DNA of 64,000 nt from Siphonodentalium dalli (GCA_032622095.1 CP136064.1:188719794-188783793), one strand, 5' to 3'. Shown: positions 22,345 through 34,820, counted from the stretch's first letter. Made by a program: numbers and translations. The notes: generated by a model not told the origin, from the sequence alone.

Positions 22345-22598
22345 TCTATAATAAATACTCCGTGATGAGCAGTTCCCTTAGGAAATGTTCAGATAATGAG
22401 TTTAACAAACAACATTGTTGAACTTATTATCTGAACATTCCCACCAATTAATATGAATCATTCTGCCCTTGTATTATCTGTTTTTCTGGCTGGCGTGTGC
22501 TTTTATTACTTGAACACCCCTCTAAATGAATAATAGACCATTCCAATATACACTTTTGTAACTGATCAGGAGAATCCATTCAGTGTAGAAAGGGTTAA
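22345..22598. mobile_element. Element D6
   Basis: Right end CAGTGTAGAAAGGGTTAA is intact with TTAA; the left end is decayed (ATAAATACTCCGTGATGAGC). The inner inverted pair (GTTTAACAAACAACATTGTTG, AACTTATTATCTGAAC) is clear. Confidence 0.75.
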
Positions 22599-22909
22599 GT
22601 CTCATCTTGTGATGCAACATTTTTTATTTTATAGTAAACATCATTCTTGCTTATGTCTTTGGTGTAGATGAATAAATCACTAAAACGCATTTTTATCGTC
22701 TACCATTCTTCAATAGCATACTCCGACCTTTAATTCCTATAATGCCACTAGATCAGACTTTGTATTATTTTTAAGTTTTGTAGACGCCAAGAATCGAATC
22801 ACCATGATCCCACAAAGGTATAGGTTTAGTCAGGAAAGTATGTAAAGTATCAATAAGTATATCCTTTTATGTGTGCACTGAATCCATGGTTATATTGGTC
22901 AAAAGGATA

Positions 22910-23318
22910 TTAACCCTTTACCCAACAGAAGGGATGTTTTTACCCTGTGCCAATGCATTCTCTTATATATGCGAGTCGACCATAGGTCGCCTCGCATATA
23001 TAAGAGAATGCATTGGCTTAACACATTACAAATTATAAAATTGTTAAAGAATGTAAGAAAAAATGGTAAAAAGTGTTAAAAAAAGATTTTTTTTAGGCCA
23101 ATGCATTCTCTTATATATGCGAGGCGACCTATGGTCGACTCGCATATATAAGAGAATGCATTGGCACAGGGTATAACTGTAACCATCACAATGTGGTCAA
23201 TGAGCCGGTTCCAATGATATCCATATTTGTATGGTTTTATTGAGACAGACCCAAGATAATTTAGGCTGTTGCAGCTTTATTTGGCCGGTTTTGGCCGGTT
23301 TGTTGGGTAAAGGGTTAA
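22910..23318 (+). mobile_element. Element H1, TTAA-type with two long hairpins
   Basis: Ends TTAACCCTTTACCCAACA and TGTTGGGTAAAGGGTTAA with TTAA at both sides. Two 69-nt hairpins (22949-23017 and 23097-23165) are reverse complements of each other, each with 33 of 34 arm positions paired around a three-base loop. Non-coding. It shares the hairpin motif with family F but not its termini. Confidence 0.9.
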
Positions 23319-23562
23319 CCCTTTCATCTGCTCTGGTGCAGCACTAAAGACCCTGTGCCAGTGCATTCTCTTATATATGTGAGTGTCCCATTGGGAACCT
23401 CACATATATAAGAGAATATGCAGTCTGGCTTACAAGTTCAAGATAAATATTGTTAGGCCAATGCATTCTTTTATATATGCAAGGCACCCTGAATATATAA
23501 GAGAATGCATTGGCACAGGGTTTTCGCAAACATTCAGGAAGCTCCAGTCATGAAAGAGTTAA
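23315..23562. mobile_element. Element F2, abutting H1
   Basis: Begins at the same TTAA that ends H1 and closes CAGTCATGAAAGAGTTAA. Contains the two CATTCTCTTATATATG-type hairpins, more diverged than those of H1. Confidence 0.8.
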
Positions 23563-23691
23563 AGATTTAAATCAGAATGTCATATGTAATAGCCGATCTC
23601 TGATAATAAAGACTGTTAAATTATTCTAAACTGTATCAGGAGTTTGTGCTATAAAAGATAAATAAATTTACTAATTACACACATGTTGCTA

Positions 23692-23882
23692 CAGAAATGC
23701 CCTAAATAATTGACTCCTTAACCACAGCAGAATTACGGGTAACTTTTCAGGAATTAGTCGGAATTATGGCTCTCAGTGAGAGCTTTCCGATGAATGGCAA
23801 CAAGCCATATTTCCGACTAAATCCTGAAAAGTTACCCATATTTCTGCTGTGGTTAAGGTGTCAATTATTTAGGGCATTACTG
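23692..23882. repeat. Family A palindrome A9
   Basis: CAGAAATGCCC to GGGCATTACTG with TA on each side. The left arm is missing the central ATTCATCGGAAAGC part. Confidence 0.85.
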
Positions 23883-23962
23883 TATATGTTGATTGATTAG
23901 GTTACTTTGGCCTGCTTGTTGATGTCACCTGCTCGAATCCTGGCAATGGCGGGCAATATAAA

Positions 23963-24290
23963 CAAGCCTGCAAATAGTGTGACTGTCATTTGCAGAATGA
24001 GGTCCCCAGAGGGTGAATTTAGTTATGCTATCCTGCACAGCTATCTTAAGCATCACCAAATTCACCCTCTGGTGGCCTTATTCTGCTAATAGGCCTCATC
24101 TTCTGGGAAGTATCTATGGTCTCAAATTTACATTGTTTTTAGCTAATTTTTCCCTTCTTGGAAGTTTCTATATCCCCTTTGCAGAAGATAAAATGCATAA
24201 TCGAGGTGACTAATGTGTGAACTTCAACTGGGGAACTTCAATCTGATCCTAGGTCTCCCTAGGCCTAAGCAGGATGAGGCCCCCAGCATA
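23963..24290. repeat. Family C element C3, partial
   Basis: Left end CAAGCCTGCAAATAGTGTG with its hairpin, then the whole central part (GCCTCATCTTCTGGGAAGTA; TAAAATGCATAATCGAGGTG). Breaks off early in the right hairpin, at the edge of a small tandem repeat. Confidence 0.75.
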
Positions 24291-24298
24291 AATCCAAT

Positions 24299-24420
24299 TA
24301 TCACAGTGTTATGATGAATGGGAATCAACATGAATCTACTTATCACAGGGTTATGATGAATGGGAATCAACATGAATCTACTTATCATAGGGTAGCACGA
24401 ATGCTCTTATCATAGGGTTA
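24299..24420. repeat. 42-bp tandem repeat
   Basis: Unit containing TTATGATGAATGGGAATCAA and CATGAATCTACTTATCA, two full and one partial copy, sitting where the C3 element ends. Confidence 0.75.
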
Positions 24421-25207
24421 AGGTCTTTCCAAGGAGATTTCCATTATCCACACTTCAAATTGAATTTGGTATTTCAGTCTGATTTCGTTCCAAACATTGA
24501 TTGGTTTTTTGTGGTCTGGCACCCAGGCTAATCGCTTGATGTGACAAAGTACCGCCGAATTTGCATAACTCCCTTCGACTTTATCTTCTGGTCGCCCAAT
24601 GTATTAGCCATCAATTTATCTATTGGTGCGTGTACAGAATAAAGTAACCGATCAAATCGAATTCCGCGAACGGAGTTAGTCCTTAACAGAGACGAAATAT
24701 CATGCTATCAACACCCCATCAGATATGAGCGAGGTATTGTCTCTGTCAGGGAAAGGTTTGACCTGATGTGATTGCAGACGGTCCGGAAATCACTGTTTTC
24801 GTGTTCTTGATGTATTCACCAACACAGTGATTATCACGATAACAAATCTCTGCATCAGCTATTGGATGCGGTATTAATATTTGTCTAGTCTTACCAGAAA
24901 AGATCAAGGTCAACGATATGATATCGGCATAAATTGTACAATATCCTGTGTTAAACACACATTTCTCATTTCAAGCTTGTCACATTTGAGTATAGATAGT
25001 ATTTAAAATACTCGAAGTTGTTCTTTTCAACCGTTATTGTCGATATTTTGCTGAAAATTAAAAACATATTTTGTGAATTTCTATTTGCGGTGATTTTGTT
25101 AAAGATCCTCTCTGTCACTGTGCTCAAACTATTCACTGATTTCAATATTACAGCATGTTTGGGTGTTTTGGGGAGATAAAATTTTTTCTAAATTATCATT
25201 GATGAAT
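24421..25207. other. Intronic, no gene recognised
   Basis: Unique-looking; a 70-codon minus frame is not recognisable. Confidence 0.4.
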
Positions 25208-26425
25208 TTTTAGCTCAACTTTACTTTGTAAAGTTTGAGCTATTGCCATGGCTTTGTCGTCCGTCATCCATGTGTGCGTGATCCATCAACAATTTCCTTT
25301 AGCATGGGCTACAGGTCGTACCTTTGGTCGGATCATTATGAAATTTGTCATGGATGTTGACATTGACATGTAGATGAGACGAGTCATCTTGGGGTCATTC
25401 GGCAAAAAAACATGGCCACCAGCGGCCATCTTGGATTCCAAAATTCAATCCATTAGCACGGGCTACAGGTCGTACTGTTCGTCTGATCATCATGAAATTT
25501 GTCATGGATGTTAATATTGATATGTAGATGGGAACGAGTCATTTTGGGATCGTTCGGCCAAAAAACATGGCCGCCAGCAGCCATCTTGGATTTTACTCTT
25601 TACATGACTAAATCCTTTGGCACAGGCGACAGGTCGTAGCTTTGGTCGGATCATCATGAAATTTGTCATGGATGTTAACAATGACATGTAGATGGGAACA
25701 AGTCATTTTGGGGTCATTCGGCCAAAAAACATGGCCACCAGCAGCCATTTTGGATTTTACTCTTTGCATGACTAAATCCTTTGGCACGGGCTACTGGTCC
25801 TACCTTTGATCGTATCATTATGACATTTGTCACGGCTGTTGACATTGACATGTAGATGGGAACGAGTCATTTTGGGGTCATTCGGCTAAAAAACATGGCC
25901 GTCAGTGGCCATCTTGGATTTCAAAATTCAATCTATTAGCACAGACTACAGGTCGTGTCTATTCGTCTGATCATCATGAAATTTGTCATGGATGTTAATA
26001 TTGACATGTAGATGGGAACAAGTAATTTTGGTGTTGTTCGGCCAAAAAACATGTCCACCAGCAGCCATCTTGGATTTTACTCTTTGCATGACTAAATCCT
26101 TTGACACGGGCTACAGGTCGTAGCTTTGGTCGGATCATCATGAAATTTGTCATGGATGTGTTAACAATGACATGTAGATGGGAACAAGTCATTTTGGGGT
26201 CATTCGGCCAAAAACATGGCTGCCAGCAGCCATCTTGGATTTTACTCTTTTGGGAACGAGTCTTTTTGGGGTCATTCGGCAAAAAAACATGGCTGCCAGT
26301 GGCCATCTTGGATTATACTCTTTGCATAACTATAGGCCTTTCAACTTTCCACATTCCTAATCACTCCATTGACTGTAACACATGAAATTATTCCATTTCC
26401 AAGTTGAGCTACATTGTCATTGACA
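25208..26425. repeat. K-type tandem repeat K1
   Basis: Opens TAGCTCAACTTTACTTTGTA and closes with AGTTGAGCTACATTGTCATT. Inside are about six units marked by GGCTACAGGTCGTA, ATGAAATTTGTCATGGATGT and AAACATGGCC. Unit lengths alternate irregularly between about 153 and 165 bp, depending on which of two linkers (CAAAATTCAATCC or TTTACTCTTTGCATGAC) is used. Open frames here are by-products of the repeat. From memory this type is common in bivalves. Confidence 0.8.
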
Positions 26426-27051
26426 CTTTCATTGTTGCTTCAATTGAATTCAAATTCACACAACACCATGTTCATTCCAAACCGCTAAATTACTAGCTTC
26501 TAATATATCCTTTCATACCGTCATATTCTCTTGGCATAGCTCAAATATTTGTGAAAAATATGTTTTTAATTTGTCATAGGGATGTAATCTCATACATCAG
26601 AATATTTCATCTCACCCTTAAATGGCGGCCTCTGATTGGTCAAGAACTATGCACTAATGTGGTGTATATAGTATTGTGTTAAATTTAGCAAACTACTCTA
26701 CCAAAGTAGCATGAAAAAATCCAAGAATAGAGGCAAAATCTCGAAAACACATATACTTATATATGTGTCCACCAATTTACTAAGGCGTGTTCAAATAAAA
26801 TTAAAACATAACTGTGAAAAATGTTTTCACAGGAATGACATCAACTTGTTAAGTTTGAATTCACCTTGTAATACAGTTTCAGGTTTTCGTGCATTCAAAA
26901 CAAAACCTAAATACTGTGTGTTTCATTTGTTCAAACTTGATTTCAACACATTCATGTGATGATTATATTTTCTCTTAATCTGTTTATCGGTATTTGATAA
27001 CCATACAGTACGGTATTTGTTCTCAGTAAAATGAGTTGTACGTTATTTCTT
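26426..27051. other. Intronic, no gene recognised
   Basis: AT-rich. An 82-codon + frame at 26711-26959 recalls no family. Confidence 0.4.
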
Positions 27052-27311
27052 TTAACATGCATTACTGGAGCTTCCTGAAATTTTACTAAAACCCTGGGCC
27101 AATGCATTCTCTTATATATATGAGTCTCCCACAGGGAGGCTCTTTATATAACAGAATACATTGGCCTAACAATATTTACCTTGACCTTGTACACCAGTTC
27201 ATTCTCTTATATATGCAAGGCCGCTATTGGAGATTCGCTTATAAAAGATAATACACTGCATGGCACAGGATCTTTAACACACCAGCGCAGCTCCCATCAT
27301 GAAAGGGTTAA
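27052..27311. mobile_element. Element F3
   Basis: TTAACATGCATTACTGG to CATGAAAGGGTTAA, TTAA at both ends. The left terminus has lost CCCTTT. Two decayed hairpins remain. Confidence 0.75.
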
Positions 27312-27412
27312 AACATAATACTTTTGCCTCGTGTGTTCTCCGAAAATAGTTTACATATTTAAAATATCCCTTCACAAATACCAAGCACGATGTTAAAGGA
27401 ATATGTTTTGAT

Positions 27413-28812
27413 TAGCGGCCTGCGATGCATCGAATCGAAATACGTTTTTCGATTCATCCCTCTGAATCGAATCGAATTGTTTTCGATTTTGAGTACCAGT
27501 TTTTCGATCCAATTATCTCAAAGAATCTTAAGTATACTGCACGTTTCTAGTAGCGGGCCTAGATCGATCGTTTTACCGATAATCCAAAGCATTTAGCACA
27601 TCAAATTCTCAAAAAATCCCGTGATACAATTGAATAAACTCCGATGTTGTGCCCATTCAAAATTCATGGACCATCATACTGCAATTCAGTGCACGTCGGG
27701 GATATCATCTCAGAATAGCGATAACGCAACGCGGAATCCGCTAAAATGGGCGGAAGCTGAAAATTAATTATAAATGGATCCGTTTTTCATTTGCGGTGTA
27801 CTAGTAAATACGCGACATGGCGGATATAGACATGTGTATGCTTCATTCCATCTTCTTCTTTCTATACACGCACGTAATGGCATGTCCATTTAATAGCTTA
27901 ACTTCATAATATGTAGCGCACATGAGAATATATTGACCGTAATTTAGTCCGTAAATTGCCCAGTGGTTCTACAGTTATAAGCAGTATGTATTTTAGATCA
28001 GCTTAGCCGTGACGTCAGTTCTATTTACTTCTGCTAGTGCGGAAACCTGGGAAATTAGGGAATAACTTTCACTATATATAGCGTATAGCCATATAGCGCA
28101 TAGCCATAGTTTTAGTTTGCATGCACCGGAAGATGAATTTCAATCAACATTAGTTATTATGACAATTTATATCTTCATTTGAATCATCAAATATCTGATG
28201 AGAAATCATGAGTTAATTGTGACTTGTTAATAACTAAACATGTACTTAGTATATTTATTTTAGTCTACTGATATCAGGGTGGACCGTGGGTGACTGGGCG
28301 AGTAAGACAAACACTGCAATATGACTGCCTCTCACATGCATTTTATCAATATACCAAATATATCATTGCTAATGCAATGCTCTGATAATGAGTGATAATC
28401 ATTAATCCGGAATTCAAATTCATTGACGATTGCGCGAAGAACAGATACAAGTGACTGGTAGTGTAAAATTGAATAGCGCATCTGCGCGTGCATATTTGAA
28501 ATCGAAGTTTTCTCTCACATACAAGACAAACTTCTTCTTGGCGAGATTGGACTCACCGTTTGTGCGCGAATCCGATAGTTTAAGTTATCTAAATTATTCG
28601 CATAGCATCTCTGATGACAAATTATGTCTGTATGTCGTCAAGAACAGACATCGGGACATTCACATATAAGTTATGCGGACCTCGTTAACAATATTTACCT
28701 TGATTTTTCGCCCAATGTCCAATCTAATGGTTTACGTTTGCTGAATCGAATCGAATCGCGATTATGTATCCAAATCGAATCGAATTAATAATGCCCGAAT
28801 CGCAGGGCCCTA
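27413..28812. mobile_element. Element Q1, complete hAT-like, 1.4 kb
   Basis: Inverted ends TAGCGGCCTGCGATGCATCG and the complement of TAGGGCCCTGCGATTCGG, each followed by ATTCGATTCG-rich subterminal repeats. A perfect 8-bp target duplication, GTTTTGAT, lies at 27405-27412 and 28813-28820. The interior frames (for example 28430-28669) show no transposase, so this is non-autonomous. hAT assignment rests on duplication length and end structure. Confidence 0.85.
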
Positions 28813-28920
28813 GTTTTGATCATTTATTCCCTCGAGAGATCAGCAGAATCTAGTCAAACTTGGATGTTTTAAAACAATTAACACACAAAACACTTTAGCC
28901 AATCAGAATGAACTGTTTTT

Positions 28921-29520
28921 AGCTCACCTGAGACGAAGTCTCCGGTGGAGCTATAGTCATCACTCCTCGTCCGTCGTCCGTCCGTCTGACCGTCCGTCCG
29001 TCCGTCCGTCCGTCCGTCAACAATCATCTTCTCGTCCCGAACCGTAAGACTTTATAACGTGTTCATATTTGGTGTGGATGTTCCCTAGGTGAATCACATT
29101 CAGATTTGTTCAAATGAGGTCACTGGGTCAAATAGTTGCGAAACAAGGGCCATAACTCTATTCCTCCATAGTAATTCTTACAACAACTTCTTGTCCATAA
29201 CCATTGGGCCAATTTAGCTAATATTTGGTATGGAGAGTCCTTGGGTGACTGGTGTTCAGATTTGTTCAAATGAGGTCACCCGGTCAATTAGTTGAGAAAC
29301 CAGGGCCATAACTCATAGTGATTCTTACAATGACTTCTTCTAAAAAAATATTTGGCCGATTTAGCTTATATTTGGTACAGATATACCTTGGGTGACTGGG
29401 GTTCAGATTTGTTCAAATGGGGTCACTGGGTCAAATAGGGGCAGAGCCAGGGACATAACTTTAAAAACAAAAAATTTAATTTTTGCATTTTGACCTTTAA
29501 TTTTTGTTTAGGACACATCA
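28921..29520 (+). repeat. M-type tandem repeat M1
   Basis: Begins AGCTCACCTGAGACGAAGTC followed by GTCCGTCC runs, then three units of about 150 bp (TCAGATTTGTTCAAATGAGG; CAGGGCCATAACTC). A looser tail reaches about 29830. From memory the motif is widespread in mollusc genomes. Confidence 0.75.
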
Positions 29521-29970
29521 CAGCCTCATATTTCTTACCTAGATTTTTCTTAGCATGTTCTTCATCTGTATGGATTTTGGTATTGTTTATTTAACCCCTT
29601 CCACTCTTGTTTTGATATAGAATTCATCCAAGACAGGATTACTCAAACATTTTTCATCTGATCAACACCAAATTTGGTATATGAATTTTTGACGCTTATA
29701 TACAGATCAAGTTAAAATATGGGTTTGATCCGATATATTTTAACAGAGTTATGGCCCTTTATAATTCACACCCCTTTGCTATGCACTATTAATTTTAAGA
29801 GGACACTCTAGCCTGTATTATTGAAAAAGCCAATTTATCATAGTGTGGTCACCCGATCCTCTTGCTGAATACTGCTTGCTTCAGACCAGTTTATCATCTG
29901 TCATTACAAGACATGACATTAGCTAAACAACTACCAGAGTCTACAAGGAATAGTCCATTGTTCATTTCTC
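29521..29970. other. Intronic, tail of M1 and unassigned
   Basis: The first 300 bases contain ACACCAAATTTGGTATATGA and ATGGCCCTTTATAATTC, distant relatives of the M unit. No gene seen. Confidence 0.4.
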
Positions 29971-30115
29971 CAAGCCTGGACATAGTGTGTCTGACATTTG
30001 CAGAATGAAGTCCCCAGATGGTGAATTTAGTGTTGCTACCCCATACAACAGGCTAGCATCACCAAATACACCTCAATTACCTTATTCTGCTTAGGCCTCA
30101 TCTTCTGGGACAATT
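29971..30115. repeat. Family C fragment C4
   Basis: Left end CAAGCCTGGACATAGTGTGT with its hairpin; stops in the central part after GCCTCATCTTCTGGGA. Confidence 0.7.
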
Positions 30116-30436
30116 TGTTTTAAAACTTTTTTTAAAATTTGAAAAAAAGTGACACCATTATATATAACATCTGCAGAGTTATGAAACTTTACTCTTTAAT
30201 GAAATTATGGAAACATTCCACCCTCCCCCACCCACCCCCTCCCATATGGCCCAGGGCCAACCCTGCCATCAACCAACATCCCTTCCAAGCCATATCACCT
30301 CTCAATTTAATACAAAATTTGCCATATATGTTAATTATATAAACTGGCCAGATGACATGTATTATTCTAATCTAAACATATCTGTAGCAATTTAATGACT
30401 GACATTCAATGATACTGTGAATGGCTTTGATTTCTT

Positions 30437-30872
30437 CAAGTCTGGAAATAGTGTGTCTGACATTTACATAGTGAGGTCCCCAGATGGTGAATTTAGTGTT
30501 GCTATTCCATACAGCATGCTAGCATCACCAAATACACCTGCCAGGGACCTAATTCTGCTTAGTCCTCATCTTCTTGGAAGTATCCTAAGTATCAAATTGA
30601 CAGTTTGATTTAGTCACTTTTTCCACCTGTTCAGTTTCAATGTCCCCCTAATTTGCAGAAGATAAAATGCATAATTGAGGTGCTCAATGGGTGTGTATCA
30701 CCAACTTCAACTGTTGGACTTCAATCTGTTCCTTGGTTTTATTGGCCATTGAGGCCTAATCAGATTGAGGATGAATTTGGTGATGCTAGCCTGCCTTACA
30801 GAATATTGTCATTAAATCCACATTTTTGGGGACCTAATTCTGCAAATGTCAGACATACTAAATTCAGGTTTG
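30437..30872. mobile_element. Family C element C5, complete
   Basis: CAAGTCTGGAAATAGTGTGT at the left and AAATTCAGGTTTG at the right, both hairpins and the centre present. No clean target duplication. Confidence 0.75.
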
Positions 30873-30987
30873 GCCATTTCATATTATTGTTTTAATCACC
30901 ACTTATCCAGATGAAATCATACGACTAATATTCAAAGAAAAATGGGGGGGGGGGGGGGTATATATTGGATTAAATTTGTCTTCTATC

Positions 30988-31405
30988 TGGCATTTGCAGA
31001 ATGAGGTCCCCAGAGGGTGAATTTAGTTATGCTACCCTGCACAGCAGTCTAGCATCACCAAATACACCAGCCAGGGTCCTCATTCTGCTTAGGCCTCATC
31101 TTCTGGGAAGTATATAGGCACTTAAATTGACATTTTTACTTACTTTAGCCCTTCTGTTTAGTTTCTATATCCCCTAATTTGTGAATATAAAATGCATAAT
31201 TGAGGTGCCCAATGGGTGCACATCACCAACTTTAACTGGAGAACTTCAATCTAATGCTATGTCTCCCATAGCAGTTGAGGCATACACAGAATGAGGTCCC
31301 CAGAGGGTGAATTTGGTGATGCTAGCCCGCATTGCAGGATTGTGTCATTAAATTCACCCTTTGGGGACCTCATTCTGCAAATGTCAGACACTATGTTCAC
31401 GCTTG
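30988..31405. mobile_element. Family C element C6
   Basis: Left end begins inside the terminal repeat (GGCATTTGCAGAATGAGG), right end ACTATGTTCACGCTTG. A G-run and a fragment like the P/M start (30943-30985) replaces its outer left end. Confidence 0.7.
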
Positions 31406-31454
31406 TCTGTTAGAATATTATGTTCTTAACCACCAGTATCCAGTTGAACTCATT

Positions 31455-31960
31455 ATACCCTGATTTTGGAAAGAAAACTTGGGGGGTATATTGGATTGAA
31501 TTTGTCAGTCTCTATGTCAGACTGTTCTCCCATCCATCCATCTGTCATTATGTCTCTATCCGTCCATCAATTGTTTTCTTCTCCAGATACATATTAAAGA
31601 CCAAATGGGTTTATATATTTAGATGTGGATGTTCCCCAGGTGACTCACATTCAGATTTGTTCAAATGAGTTCATCAGGTCAAATATGTGAGAAGTCAGGG
31701 CCATAACTCTTTCCTTCCATAGTAATTCTTAAAACAATTTCTTCTCAAGAACCATCTGGACTATTTAGATTATGTTTGGTATGGATGGTCCTTCGGTGAC
31801 TGGGTTTAGATTTTTTCAGATTTGGGGTCATTTTAGGAAAATCAGTTCAGTTCAACTCTTAAAATCTAATGTCTGAAATTACCAAATGAATGGATCTCAT
31901 AGATGGGGATTCACGTTTGTTCAAATAGGGGCGGAGATAAGAGATTTAATTATCAAACAG
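31455..31960 (+). repeat. M-type repeat M2, mosaic
   Basis: Starts like P (GGGGGGTATATTGGATTGAA), passes into M units (CACATTCAGATTTGTTCAAA; CAGGGCCATAACTCTT). A mixed or recombined copy. Confidence 0.6.
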
Positions 31961-31970
31961 CCACCCTACC

Positions 31971-32510
31971 TGTGCTCCGGCGGAGCTATAGTCATCACTC
32001 CTCGTCCGTCTATCGTCTGTCCGTCCATCCGTCCGACAACAATTATTTGAACATCTTCTCCTCTGGAACCATAATACCAAATGGGTTCATATTTGGTGTG
32101 GATGTTCCCTAGGTGATTCTCATTCAGATTTGTTCAAATGCGGTCACTGGGTCAAATAGTTGCGAAGCCAGGGCCATAACTCTTTCCCACCATAGTAATT
32201 CTTTTAAACATCTTCAGAACAATAAGACCGAATGGTTTCATATTTGGTGTGAATGTTCCCTAGGTGACTCACATTCAGATTTGTTCAAATGAGTTTACTT
32301 GAAATAGTTGCGAAGCCAGGGCCATAACTCTTTCCCTCCATAGTATTCTTAAAGTGACTTCTTCTCAAATACCATCAGGCTATATGGGTTCATATTTGGT
32401 ATGAAGGATCCTTGGGTGACTGGGGTTCAGATTTGTTCAAATCAGGTCACTGGGTCAAATGTGGGCGGGGCCAGGGACATAACTCCAAATTTGTTGTTTT
32501 AGATTTAACT
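31971..32510 (+). repeat. M-type tandem repeat M3
   Basis: Starts GTGCTCCGGCGGAGCTATAG like M1, then about three units with TTCATATTTGGTGTGGATGT and CAGATTTGTTCAAAT. Directly follows M2. Confidence 0.75.
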
Positions 32511-33005
32511 CTTTAGATATCTACTTCTTTTAAAGTGATTATGAAAACTTCTGACTGTTGTGGTCTCCAGAGTCCCAGTCTTATCAGTCTTTGCAGTCTG
32601 GTGAGCGACCCCACAGTCATTGACTGTCTTGTATATTTATAATAGTGCCAGGCAGAATTCTGCACAGATAGAAATCTAAAATAGCGGATGTTCCATAGCG
32701 GTCTATAATAACGAAACCCTAAAGCTGAGTGTCATCGAGGTTTATAGTCTGGGGACCAGTCAAATCTGCCTGTTCATAATCTGAGGCTTAAATCACATCA
32801 TCTTCATTCTCATTATTATACCACCATAATGATGTTATGGGGTGTGTTGGAATCTGCTTGTCGTCTGTACGACTGCCTGTGGACTCAATTTTGTCCGAGC
32901 TTGTATTCCTACATTTTTCAGATAATTTTGAAGTTGGCAGAGATATTTAGTACCATGGGAATCTGCAACTGAGATTCATCCAATTCTTTTTCGTAACATG
33001 CTTAA
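32511..33005. other. Intronic, no gene recognised
   Basis: Unique-looking intron; nothing identified. Confidence 0.4.
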
Positions 33006-34820
33006 TTATACCCCCACTTTCGAAGAAAATGGGGGGTATACTGGATTGACTGCGTCCGTCACGCTTTCTCCCTCCGTTTGTCCGTCTGTCCGTCCATCTG
33101 ACCTCATAACTCGAACAACTATGAACCGATTTCAATAATGTTTTGTATGCAATCTCTTTAGGACTGCCTCTCCGCATGATGTTAATTGTGGTTCTATCCG
33201 ACTTTTTTTTTTAAAGTTACGCCTCATTTTCGACTTATTTTGACTTAGAAAATTCTGTCCGACTTAATAACTTTAACAAATATGAACCGATTTCAATAAA
33301 TTTTGGTATACATGCTGCTCATAATACCCTCTCTACATGATGCGGCTAGGGATTGGCTCAGACTGTTTTTCGTAATATTACACTTCATTTTCGACTTATT
33401 TTGACTTAGAAAATTCTGTCCGACTTAATAACTTTAACAAATATTAACCAATTTGAATAATTTTTCTGTACAAGCTTCTTGTGACACCATATCGATATTA
33501 TTAGTCCGAATTTTTCTTTAACTCTTTCACCCCTGAATATACATATAATGATGTCCCAGAACCCTGGATTATCAGCTTGCCTAAGTAAAATGATGTGTCC
33601 CTGGTGTATTGCTGCAATACTACCTTTTGAGTGATGTCAGGTATGGCAAACTGCGTGTTTTATGATTGTTAACAAGTGACCTTCACTTTGTGTTATATAT
33701 CAGTTGGGGCGTCACATCTAAATAATATATCAGGCGTGTGCAGATGAGAACCGAGCAGGGACATTGAACCCCAATATATGCTATAGTCGCATGTATCACC
33801 TGTATCTGGGATATCAACTTCGCATATCAATGTTTTCCCACAAATACATACATATTTGTGTCATTCTTTGCAAGTGTGGTGTATAAACGTGGTTGTGATG
33901 ACCCTCTGCGTGGTTTCAAATGTCTACCACTTGGTTCATTGAATATAATTGCTTTATCAAAGACAAGAGCAGACCAGTACTAACCTAGCTAGTATGCCCA
34001 AAACCCAATTTGACCGAAACAGACATATACTACCACATTTAGCAATTTTAGACCCACAGGGATTTACTTGTCAGTAAGTTGAAGAATTATGAGTAACATT
34101 CCAAATAAAACAACTCTCAATGTCCTGATCGGATTCCCAAAATGGTTATGAATATCGATGTGATGTTTATAATATGCACGTGCAGCTATTATTATTAAAG
34201 TCGCGCCGTTGTGCGTCACGGTGATGTCCGTCGATGTTGCGTCGAAAATAGGAGACATTAGACGGATACCACAAATAAAACATTGTTAGAAAGGTCAACA
34301 TTATCTTCTTTATTTCATAAACGTAATACTAATAATGTTATCGGTATGTTTTTGTGATAAACAATAAACCAAAATCGAAATGTGACTCAAAACATCACAC
34401 CTATCGGCAGTATTGCGTCATCAATTTTTAGGAAACCCCAAAATAGTAATCGTGACGTCATACAGGTGCTGTCTATATTTAGGCCCGGAAATCCTCTTAA
34501 TGGCGTACATGTTAGGTATTCGTGCGCACCAATAAATTAGTAGTGATACCGAATATGTAGTGATACAGGATATACAAGTCGCTAACCAATAAAATCATTT
34601 GTATGTCTCTGGAAATATTGCATTATTCCCGACAATTGCGCTCTGCCCGCTATTAAAAGCGGGCTGCCGGGGTGAACGTAAATTACATCGTGCCCGCTTT
34701 AGCTGGCTACCGGGTTGAAAGAGTTAAAGTTAAAAATCTTTTTTGTTGGGTTTACAGATAATGCGGGTTGAATTTGCCATGGTGGGGGTATGCTAGCACT
34801 CGAGTGCACACCTCTTGTTT
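33006..34820 (+). repeat. P-type repeat P3, split by element N
   Basis: Starts TATACCCCCACTTTCGAAG and ends GGGGGTATGCTAGCACTCGA near CACACCTCTTG. Units marked by AACAAATATGAACCGATTTC repeat about every 160-170 bp. The third unit is broken by N; the equivalent position in the first unit shows the uninterrupted TTTTTTAAAGTT. Confidence 0.75.
33518..34727. mobile_element. Element N, 1.2-kb TTAA-type
   Basis: Ends TTAACTCTTTCACCCC and ACCGGGTTGAAAGAGTTAA, with TTAA at both sides inside P3. The inverted ends are short, about 16 bp. A 64-codon minus frame inside is not recognisable, so it seems non-autonomous. piggyBac-like by target and ends. Confidence 0.75.

Noticed and set aside
25995-26385. 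Overlapping frames of about 100 codons on both strands
   Set aside because: Generated by the K tandem repeat; the same words recur in K2.
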